7,212 bases of DNA from Pirellulales bacterium (GTDB lineage Bacteria > Planctomycetota > Planctomycetia > Pirellulales > JAICIG01): the NCBI GenBank assembly GCA_025924495.1, contig JAICIG010000403.1, positions 1 to 7,212 of the forward strand, in the 5' to 3' direction. Numbering within the stretch: position 1 is the first letter of the stretch; each line of letters opens with the position of its first letter. Below are positions 1-7,212 of the stretch, one piece after another. The notes under the pieces were generated by a model. That model was given only the letters and a program-made list of their open reading frames with translations. It had not been told where the DNA came from and made no database searches. The position numbers were made by a program, and so were the translations under genes.

Positions 1-722
1 ACGCAGATGCCGCCCGCCTTGAAGACTTTATGCATGCGGGTAAACCACAGCTCTTTCTTCCAGGCCAGTCCTTGCTCCTGGCAAATCTGAAACAGCTCGC
101 GGCGGTTGTACGTGCGGCAACACCAGAGCCGGCTGGTCCAGGCGCCGCAGAAGGTGTCTTCGCTGGTCAACAGCAGCATGCGGCCGCCGGGGGCCATTAC
201 CCGTGCCAACTCGGCCAGGCCGTGGCGAGGATCGGGAACATGCTCCAGTACGTAGCCGCATGTCACGCAGTCGAAGCTGCCGTCGGCGAAAGGCAGACGA
301 GTCAGGTCGGCAACCAAGTGGCGCGGCACGGAACTCTTTAACCGATTGCGCGCCCGGCGGAGCATCTCGAAGGAGAGATCGAAACAGGTGATTTGTGCGC
401 CCGGATCGGCGTATTTGAGCAGGTGCGTCACGATCTGCCCGGCGCCGCTGCCCACGTCGAGAATCTTGCGGCAGCCGCGAAGATCGAATTGGCGCTCCCT
501 CAGCAGCTTGTCGCCCAGCGGCATGTGCAACGAAATCAGACTGCACATGGCCAACAGGGCGCCCTGAGGGCCATCGTAAACGTCGCGGACCTTTTCGCGG
601 TATTCCTCGTAGCTAACTCGTTGAATCAGATTGTTTTCAACGATTTTTTTGACGACGTTTTTCTTTTTCGTCTTGACGGAGCGGCGTTTCTTGGGCTTGC
701 GTAACAGAGCCTTGCTGATCAT
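1..722 (-). CDS. class I SAM-dependent methyltransferase (UbiE/Methyltransf_11 type), 3' end cut by window edge
   Basis: The frame reads open for 240 codons from an ATG at 722 to the left edge, so the C-terminus is missing; homologues I recall end soon after this point. The Rossmann SAM-binding core is clear: motif I ILDVGSGAG at residues 87-95, an acidic residue ending strand 2 (CFDLS, D115), motif II around D139 with LPFADGSFD to D151, VLEHVPDP at 158-165, and the LARVMAPGG strand/loop at 172-180. It should transfer a methyl group from SAM; the acceptor cannot be told. Residues 8-26 are extremely basic (12 of 19 are K or R), followed by a helical region (36-75) before the core. There is no signal peptide or membrane segment, so it is probably cytosolic. 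The start is supported by AGGAAG five bases upstream. An in-frame GTG at 785 is possible but lacks comparable support. The gene lies 72 bases after the VWA gene on the same strand; co-transcription is possible but a functional link is unproven. Confidence 0.92.
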   Translation of the reverse strand, partial: MISKALLRKPKKRRSVKTKKKNVVKKIVENNLIQRVSYEEYREKVRDVYDGPQGALLAMCSLISLHMPLGDKLLRERQFDLRGCRKILDVGSGAGQIVTHLLKYADPGAQITCFDLSFEMLRRARNRLKSSVPRHLVADLTRLPFADGSFDCVTCGYVLEHVPDPRHGLAELARVMAPGGRMLLLTSEDTFCGAWTSRLWCCRTYNRRELFQICQEQGLAWKKELWFTRMHKVFKAGGIC

Positions 723-727
723 TCGGG

Positions 728-733
728 CTTCCT
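728..733 (-). promoter_or_regulatory. ribosome binding site of the methyltransferase gene
   Basis: On the minus strand AGGAAG lies five bases before the ATG at 722. This is a good Shine-Dalgarno match at normal spacing, and it decides the start against the in-frame GTG further upstream at 785. Confidence 0.55.
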
Positions 734-794
734 GAAGACGTCCGTCACGACGAGTAGGGGTGAAACGCGGCCAAATGCCGCCCACGCAACTTGT

Positions 795-2747
795 CTAAAT
801 ATACACACGCCGGTTGTAGATATACCACTCGAATAACAAAACTGCCAGGGCGGCGAGCACCAACAGCTTCCAGATCTCGCGACGAGCAGGCTCACGACCC
901 GTTTGACCGGCAACCTTGAAATCGCCCACCTTGAGTTCCGTCCGCGGGTGGATATCGCTCTCAAGAGTGTCGAACAAATTGACGGCGAATTTCCCCGTGA
1001 CTTTCTCGCCTTCGCGCACTTCGTAGGCCCCCACCTCCGAGGCGCCGGCAAACTTGAACGTGTTGAGTTTGCCGCGGCTGAGTTCGACGGAGGTCTTATC
1101 GGGCATGACGATCTCGAGCGTCTCGCCCGCAGTATCAGAGCGCCAAGTGATCACCTGGCCGGGCTGCACGCTATCGAGCGCCATCGCAGCGCGGCTGCCG
1201 CCCAAGTATTCAAGCACATTCAGTACCAGGACCGGAAAGCTGGGCTTGAGCACCCAGTTTGAACCGACCTTGTCTTCGTCGATGAGCGTGAAACCGAGCA
1301 CGGCGTCTTCATAGCCTTCTCGCGGCCCGATGGCGAACAGCGGTCCGTCGTTCGAGTCGATCAACATTGTGCTCCCCGGCGGTCCAAATACCGGCGCGGC
1401 TTCGGAAATCAGCACGTCGCCCAATTCCGCGATTTGCATCAGCGGATGCGAGCGATTGCTGTCGATGATCTGCGGCCCGCCGACCTTTTCGCCCGCTCGC
1501 CAGCCTTCTGTCGGCAGTTTGCCGATGAACCAGGTATTCGCTTGCGGCATTTGTTCCGGCCGGCAACGATCGAAAATCGCCAGATCAAAGGCCCCTGAGG
1601 CGGCTTGCTTCTGATAAGCGGGCGTTTTGAGATAGTCGGGACTATGTTGCGTGATGTCGGCTACCTCGCGCGCCCGGTCGGTGCCGAGCGCAATCTCCAA
1701 CGGCTCGTTGCCGGGCGTGATGAACAATACTTTGCAGCGCCGCGGGACGTTAACCGCGCTCCAGGCCGTATCGTCGATCGCCAGCGCATCCTTCGTGTCG
1801 GCGTGCAACTTGAGGATTCCGGTGGGAATCTCTTCAAGATCGTAGGCGACGCCGGTCGACTCGCCTGGCTCGATCTCGACACGTTTGGCGTCAACCAGTT
1901 CCCCGTCGATTTGCAGTTCGACGTCGACGCCGACTTTTTCCAAGCCGTAGTTCTGCAATCGTGCGAAAGCCTGCAACATGTCGGGCTGGTCTTCGCGACG
2001 CGCGGTCGTCAATGCGGCGATGGCCACATTGGCCGCCGTTTCGGTTCCAATCGGATAATAAACGGGCTCGAGATGACCGAGGGCGAAATCCTTGACATCC
2101 GGGAAGCGGCCGTCGCTGTACATGAAGAGCGTGGCGGGGCGCGCTTCGGCGACTTGAAAGTCCTTGCTATCTTGCACGTTGCTGGTGCGGCCCGGGTTGG
2201 CCAGACCTGCCGCCACTCGCAAAGCTTCGGCGAGCGACGTCGTACGGTCGCTTTGCTTGACGGCGGCCAGCCGCTGCCGCAGTTCGTTGCGGTTGTCGGT
2301 AAAAGACTGCTCGACCTTGGCGCTGTCGGCGAAGCTGACGATCATCGCCACGTCGCCCGATTTCATCTCGTCGATTTTCTGCGCAACCTGCTGCTTGGCA
2401 TATTCCAACCGGGTCGGCTCGATATCGGTGGCGCCCATGCTGGCCGAATTGTCGATCAGGAAAATGCTGCGATCGCCCAACCGCTTCGAACCTAGCCAGC
2501 TCGGCCGTATGAGGCTGAGCATGATGAACGCGAGCAAGCACAGTTGCAGAAACAACAGCAGGCTTTGGCGCAGCCGCTGCCAGATGCTGTTGACGTGCAA
2601 GTCTTCGATCGACTTGTGCCACAAGTAAGTGCTGGGCACTTCGAGCGGCTGGCGTCTAAGCTTCAGAAAGTACAATGCGACGATCGCCGGCGGCACGGCC
2701 GCCAGCATCAACCACTGCCACCAGGCGAGCATGCTGGCGATTTGCAT
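795..2747 (-). CDS. BatA-like VWA membrane protein with a C-terminal amidotransferase-like fold
   Basis: A 650-residue protein. The N-terminus matches the BatA/aerotolerance-regulator N-terminal region: a membrane helix at about 10-28, a short loop with LKLRRQPLEVPSTYLW, and a second helix at about 61-80. A VWA domain follows with an intact metal-site motif D99-x-S101-x-S103 (IDNSASM), a threonine at 169/170 and D212 in MYSDG, so it should bind a divalent metal and a protein partner. Residues about 240-335 look like a beta-sandwich. Residues about 337-515 look like a Rossmann/amidotransferase-like domain (KVLFITPG, AFDLAIFDRC, then a hydrophobic FPVLVLNVLEYL end) without a visible catalytic Cys. 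Another beta region and a final membrane helix at about 626-643 close the protein, leaving a seven-residue basic tail. The ATG at 2747 overlaps the DUF58 stop by one base (TGATG), with GAGGA 11 bases upstream. A longer reading from 2945 adds 66 arginine-rich residues inside DUF58 and is unlikely. Its job is inferred to be a membrane partner of the MoxR ATPase. Confidence 0.93.
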   Translation of the reverse strand: MQIASMLAWWQWLMLAAVPPAIVALYFLKLRRQPLEVPSTYLWHKSIEDLHVNSIWQRLRQSLLLFLQLCLLAFIMLSLIRPSWLGSKRLGDRSIFLIDNSASMGATDIEPTRLEYAKQQVAQKIDEMKSGDVAMIVSFADSAKVEQSFTDNRNELRQRLAAVKQSDRTTSLAEALRVAAGLANPGRTSNVQDSKDFQVAEARPATLFMYSDGRFPDVKDFALGHLEPVYYPIGTETAANVAIAALTTARREDQPDMLQAFARLQNYGLEKVGVDVELQIDGELVDAKRVEIEPGESTGVAYDLEEIPTGILKLHADTKDALAIDDTAWSAVNVPRRCKVLFITPGNEPLEIALGTDRAREVADITQHSPDYLKTPAYQKQAASGAFDLAIFDRCRPEQMPQANTWFIGKLPTEGWRAGEKVGGPQIIDSNRSHPLMQIAELGDVLISEAAPVFGPPGSTMLIDSNDGPLFAIGPREGYEDAVLGFTLIDEDKVGSNWVLKPSFPVLVLNVLEYLGGSRAAMALDSVQPGQVITWRSDTAGETLEIVMPDKTSVELSRGKLNTFKFAGASEVGAYEVREGEKVTGKFAVNLFDTLESDIHPRTELKVGDFKVAGQTGREPARREIWKLLVLAALAVLLFEWYIYNRRVYI

Positions 2748-3636
2748 CAGCGCACCAGTCCTCGTTGCCGCAAGTAGCTCGAAACCAGCTGGTCGACGGG
2801 CAGCTGATTCTTGGCAAGCAAATACGACATTCCCCGGCGATTGCAGAACTCGCGGGCGCCGCTGACGAATGCGGCCAGCGTCTGTTGATACCGTTTCAAC
2901 AATGGCGCGCTGACGGTAATTTCCGCCACGTCGTCGTCTTCGCAATCGATCAGCCGCAAGTCTCCTTTCACATCCGGTTCGAGCTCTTCTTGCGATAGCG
3001 TATGGATGACATAAGCGTCCATCTGACGAGCGACCAGATAGCGCAGTGCATCTTGGTAGCCCTGCTTATCCATCAGATCGCTGATCAGCACGACGATGCC
3101 TTTGCCGGAATTGCGCAGGCAGAAGTTCTTGACGCCTTGCGACAGCGAAACTCGCTCGCCCGGCTCGATGTGTTCCAGGTAATCGAGCATTCGCCACAGG
3201 CTGCGGCGACCGCGAAACACTAGTCCCGGCTGGCGGACGGGTTGCCCGATGGTTTCAATCCGCACGCGATCCGACCGGATCAAGCCAATGAAGCCGAGCG
3301 CGGCCGCGAGTTGCTTGGCATACTGCAACTTGGTTGGATCGCCGAAGTTCATCGAGTCGCTGGCGTCGATGAGCGTGTAAAAATGCAGATCTTCTTCTTC
3401 GAAGAACAGCTTGAGAAACAGCCGATCGAGGCGCGCGTAGGTATTCCAGTCGATGAACCGCAGATCGTCGCCATGCACGTAATTGCGGAAATCGGCGAAT
3501 TCGACGCTCTGGCCTTTGCGTTTGCTGCGCCGCTCGCCTTTCATGCGGCCGCGGAACACCTTGCGACTGACCAGTTCCAGCTTTTCCAACTGGATCAACA
3601 GTTCGGGGCTGAGCAGGTTGGAGTTGACCGTCGACA

Positions 3637-3637
<1 letters not shown>
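2747..3637 (-). CDS. DUF58 family protein, soluble short form with VWA-like fold
   Basis: A 296-residue protein without membrane segments, the short soluble form of DUF58. The family hallmark is at residues 42-84: GQSVEFADFRNYVHGDD, then RFIDWNTYARLDRLFLK and an acidic FEEEDL. A VWA-like half follows with D91-x-S93-x-S95 (LIDASDSM) and D187 in LISDLMD, so the metal site appears complete. The basic stretch RMKGERRSKRKG (31-42) just before the hallmark is usual for the family. The ATG at 3637 shares its A with the TGA of the upstream MoxR gene, and the gene's own TGA at 2749-2747 shares its A with the next ATG, so it is translationally coupled on both sides. DUF58 proteins nearly always sit beside MoxR ATPases and are thought to be their adaptors or substrates; the exact molecular role is not known. 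The assignment is firm, the role is inferred. Confidence 0.95.
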
Positions 3638-4653
<1,016 letters not shown>

Positions 4654-4760
4654 GGTGAGGTATTCCTGATGAGAGTAGGTTCTGGCTGGTCTTTTCTAAA
4701 CCGGGGTGGCATTGATGCCTGGATATCGGCCGCAGTATCGCAATGAAAATCTTTCTGTCT
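4654..4760. other. 107-base intergenic gap upstream of the MoxR gene
   Basis: This is the only gap over 100 bases in the window. On the minus strand it holds a weak Shine-Dalgarno (AGGA at 4667-4664) before the MoxR start. There is a five-base inverted repeat, GGCAT/ATGCC with a two-base loop, too small to mean much. I see no hairpin with a T-run and no convincing -35/-10 pair. The gap could hold a secondary promoter for the MoxR-DUF58-VWA genes, but the sequence alone does not show one. Confidence 0.4.
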
Positions 4761-7212
4761 TCATCCCTTGTCCCCACCCCCCGGCCCTTCGCCGCCGTGG
4801 CGTTTCTGGACGTCCTTTTTCACTTTCAGCAAGCGGCTGGTGTAACCTTCTTCCTCTTTGGCCTGCTCGGGAGATAGTGCTCCGCGGGGCGTCGCGGCCG
4901 GCCTGGTCGGCGCCGGCCCCTTGATCTCTTCCTCGATGGACGCTGCATCCACGGGCGCATCGGGCTGCGGCTCAAAGCGTGCAGCAGCCCGGCGCTGCTC
5001 GAGTTCGCCCGCCACCTCGGCCTTGCGGCTGCGGAGACGCGACATGTATTCGGGGGCAGGCGCTTGCGCCGGGCGACCCAAGACTCGATCTCGCAGCCGG
5101 CCGGCCAGTGGCGGAACCCATGCAAAACTGACCTGGACGCGGCGGAAGAATACATCGCCGAAGAACAGCAACCCGGCTGCAAACAACGCGTATTGCCAGA
5201 TGTCTTGCCGGCTGCTGGCTTTGGCGAGGTCGTGGCGGAAAACATTGGTTTTGATCAATTCTTCCACGACGCCAATGCCCGCCTCATCTTGAATCACCTC
5301 GCCCGCCGCACCGCCTTTAGGCACGAGCTTGGCCATACTCATCAGCAGCGCCTCGTCGGCTTCGCGATCGCGGAATTCCGAGGAGTAGGGGACGTTGATG
5401 CCCGTCAGGATTGGCGCCCGGCCGGGGCCCGGCGAAAGCATAACCGTGTAGGCGCCGGTATCCTGTGTGGCGAACGCCCCGACGTAACGGCCCGGCGCCG
5501 TCTGTTCGAGCTTGAGCTGATGCGGCTTCATATCCGGGCCGACGACTGCGCCGCCCAGATCGAGGAAGTTCAGGAACTCGTCGTTCTTATCGAGCGCCGT
5601 GACCACCACGCGAACCTGTCCTTGCTCCACCTCGGTCGACACGCTGAATTTGCCTTGATCGCCCGCCGGTCGCATCGACCAGCGCACGGCCTGGCTGAAC
5701 AACTTGTCGTAGCCCGGCCACGAAGTCCAACTCTTTGTCCAGCGCGCTCCCGCGTCGCTGGTAAAGGCGACCGCCTTGCCCAGACCATAAGTCCAGCTCG
5801 CCAGGATCGTGGCGTTTTCTTCGCCGGCCGGCTGCGGCGAGACGAGCGATACCTCGACCAACGGATTTTGCTTCACGCTCGTCTGCACAAATCCAGTGAT
5901 CGGAGGCAGAGTGTCGATGCCGTTGACGATCTCGTTGGGAAACTTGACGTAGGGAATAAAGCCGTTCTCGCGTTCGTAAACCAGCGGCCGCGCGACGCGC
6001 CGGGCTTCCTTCTGAAAGATGCGCGGCAAGGCATTGGGGTTCAACACCTCGTAGTACTTGCCGCCCGTCCGCTTCGCCAGATCCTTCATCACGCCGCTCT
6101 CCGCCGGTCCATGACAGCCGACCGCGACGGACGATACGGAAACATTGAGTTTTCTAAGCGCGTTGATCATGGCATTGCTGGGCGGCGCCGGATCGCCGTC
6201 GCTGATCACGATCATGTGCTTCACGGCGGCATCGGGCAGTTTGGAAAAGCCGCGGTGCGCCAAGCGGAAGCCCGAGTCGAAGTCGGGCATGTCCATCGGA
6301 GTCATGCGATCGATCAAACCAAGCATGCGCTGCCGGTTGTTGCGGACCTTGATCACATCGCCCCACAGCCACTGGTCGACCCCTGGCAGCAATCCGCAGT
6401 AGTCCTCGTTGCCGAGAGCCTTGATGGCTTCTTTGGCGATGATTTTTTGCCAATGATTGCCGTCGGCCATTTCCGAGGCATGCATCACCAGCACTAGTGC
6501 GCCCTTGGGCACCACCTTGGCGCTCTTGATTTGAAAATCGACCGGCATCGCCTCTTCGACTTCGGTATTGTTCCAGCCGCCGGCGCCAAAGCTGTTGGGG
6601 CCGCCGATCATCATCAGGCCGCAACCCATGCTTTGCGTATTCTGCGCCAGCATCGCCACCTGTTGATCGCTGAAGTGTTCGCGCGGCACATTCGCCAGGA
6701 TGACCGTGTCGAACTGTTGCAATTCGGCCAGGCTGGTGAACAACTGGCTTGAGGATCGAACGGAGACCTCCAAGTTTTCGTGTCGCAGCCGTTCGGCGAG
6801 GAATTCGTGCTCTCCCCGGTTTTCGTCGTCTTCGATCAGCAGCACCTGCCCGCTGCCCCGCACATAAGTGAACGTGGTGGCGCGATTATTTTCCACCATG
6901 CTGTCGGCCGCAGGATCGTCGGGCACGAACCGGGCTTCATAAGCATAGAAATTCGGTTCGTCGATCTTTTCTCGGATCGTGTAGACCTTTTTGCCGGGCG
7001 GCAGCTCGATGTGCTGTTCGCTCAGCACTTGCGGCTGATCGTCGGTGCGGCGGGCAATGATCAGTTTTCCCGCCACCACGCCGCTCTCGCCGAGCTGCGG
7101 TTCGGTGGTGTTGTTCAGCACCACGCGCAAATCGAACGGCTGGCCGCGGCGGACGTCGGGCGGGCGATCGATCTTATCGACCAGGACATCGCTGCGAGAT
7201 CCATAGAGGACC
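4761..7212 (-). CDS. large membrane VWA / class I glutamine amidotransferase-like protein, 5' end beyond window
   Basis: The frame is open from the right edge (7211) to a TGA at 4763-4761, giving 816 visible residues; no start is needed inside the window, so a TTG at 7130 is not the true start. Residues 1-115 look like a beta-sandwich (RRGQPFDLRVVLNN ... VENNRATTFTYVRG). An amidotransferase-like Rossmann fold begins at about 121 (GQVLLIEDDE) and reaches IGGPNSFGAGGW at 202-213. It is interrupted by a VWA-like domain (about 235-370) and resumes to ASWTYGLGKAVAFTSD and the WPGYDKLFSQAVRW end near 512. The VWA metal motif is degenerate: MHASEM at 243-248 replaces D-x-S-x-S, although D338 in ISDGDP remains. 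A beta-sandwich and a membrane helix at about 673-689 follow, then a charged, proline- and alanine-rich tail of about 120 residues. Homologues I recall begin with membrane helices and an Ig-like region, so perhaps 200-300 residues are missing. It is probably a scaffold or sensor partner of the MoxR system, not an enzyme. Confidence 0.93.
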   Translation of the reverse strand, partial: VLYGSRSDVLVDKIDRPPDVRRGQPFDLRVVLNNTTEPQLGESGVVAGKLIIARRTDDQPQVLSEQHIELPPGKKVYTIREKIDEPNFYAYEARFVPDDPAADSMVENNRATTFTYVRGSGQVLLIEDDENRGEHEFLAERLRHENLEVSVRSSSQLFTSLAELQQFDTVILANVPREHFSDQQVAMLAQNTQSMGCGLMMIGGPNSFGAGGWNNTEVEEAMPVDFQIKSAKVVPKGALVLVMHASEMADGNHWQKIIAKEAIKALGNEDYCGLLPGVDQWLWGDVIKVRNNRQRMLGLIDRMTPMDMPDFDSGFRLAHRGFSKLPDAAVKHMIVISDGDPAPPSNAMINALRKLNVSVSSVAVGCHGPAESGVMKDLAKRTGGKYYEVLNPNALPRIFQKEARRVARPLVYERENGFIPYVKFPNEIVNGIDTLPPITGFVQTSVKQNPLVEVSLVSPQPAGEENATILASWTYGLGKAVAFTSDAGARWTKSWTSWPGYDKLFSQAVRWSMRPAGDQGKFSVSTEVEQGQVRVVVTALDKNDEFLNFLDLGGAVVGPDMKPHQLKLEQTAPGRYVGAFATQDTGAYTVMLSPGPGRAPILTGINVPYSSEFRDREADEALLMSMAKLVPKGGAAGEVIQDEAGIGVVEELIKTNVFRHDLAKASSRQDIWQYALFAAGLLFFGDVFFRRVQVSFAWVPPLAGRLRDRVLGRPAQAPAPEYMSRLRSRKAEVAGELEQRRAAARFEPQPDAPVDAASIEEEIKGPAPTRPAATPRGALSPEQAKEEEGYTSRLLKVKKDVQKRHGGEGPGGGDKG

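Noticed and set aside
28..546. A 172-residue minus-strand frame overlapping the methyltransferase.
   Set aside because: It has no domain signal and is Arg/Pro-rich. The overlapping frame has all the SAM-binding motifs in order.
767..781. A small hairpin (GCGGC, five-base loop, GCCGC) between the BatA-like gene and the methyltransferase gene.
   Set aside because: The stem is only five pairs and no T-run follows on the minus strand, so it is not a credible terminator.
1605..2495. A 296-residue open frame on the plus strand opposite the BatA-like gene.
   Set aside because: It lacks any family motif and lies fully inside a well-supported gene with an intact VWA metal site; it is an antisense shadow.
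2748..2945. An N-terminal extension of the BatA-like protein starting at 2945.
   Set aside because: The added 66 residues are arginine-rich and lie within DUF58 in another frame. The ATG at 2747 gives the family-typical N-terminal membrane helix and a TGATG junction.
5064..6497. A 477-residue open frame on the plus strand opposite the large VWA gene.
   Set aside because: Its translation is rich in Arg, His and Ala with no recognisable domain. It mirrors a strongly supported minus-strand gene with clear motifs, as expected from GC-rich codon bias.
7128..7130. A TTG that could serve as the start of the large VWA protein.
   Set aside because: The frame stays open to the window edge with sequence that fits the same beta-sandwich (RRGQPFDLRVVL spans the TTG), so this TTG is an internal Leu codon.

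Overview
The window is a GC-rich stretch of bacterial chromosome with every supported gene on the minus strand. Gene content and protein style point to a planctomycete, probably of the Pirellulales type. The clues are a MoxR ATPase with a short soluble DUF58 protein, two large membrane-anchored VWA proteins carrying glutamine-amidotransferase-like folds, and a SAM methyltransferase of a kind I associate with that phylum. The assignment is an inference from protein architecture, not from a marker gene.

Layout in the direction of transcription (right to left). First is a large VWA / class I glutamine-amidotransferase-like membrane protein (7212 to 4761), whose 5' end lies beyond the right edge. 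A 107-base gap follows. Then come a MoxR-family AAA+ ATPase (4653-3637), a DUF58 protein (3637-2747) and a BatA-like VWA membrane protein (2747-795). These three are joined by two identical TGATG stop/start overlaps, so translation is almost certainly coupled. After a 72-base gap comes a class I SAM-dependent methyltransferase (722 to 1), whose 3' end runs off the left edge.

How the genes work together. MoxR ATPases next to DUF58 and VWA proteins are a known module, related to the Bat aerotolerance and MoxR/YeaD-type loci. In that module the AAA+ protein is thought to act as a chaperone or remodeller, and the VWA proteins as metal-dependent adhesion or scaffold partners at the membrane. Here the two large VWA proteins both have membrane segments and both combine a VWA domain with a degenerate amidotransferase-like Rossmann fold. 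The likely picture is a membrane complex serviced by the soluble MoxR and DUF58 proteins. Its substrate cannot be read from the sequence. The methyltransferase is a co-directional neighbour with its own good ribosome binding site and may not belong to the module.

The window is largely an ordinary, well-preserved module. I see no mobile element, CRISPR array, tRNA, rRNA or convincing terminator. The points most worth a second look are the degenerate metal site and lost catalytic Cys in the large protein, a duplicated short motif in its C-terminal tail, the matching degenerate fold in the BatA-like protein, and the highly basic N-terminus of the methyltransferase.
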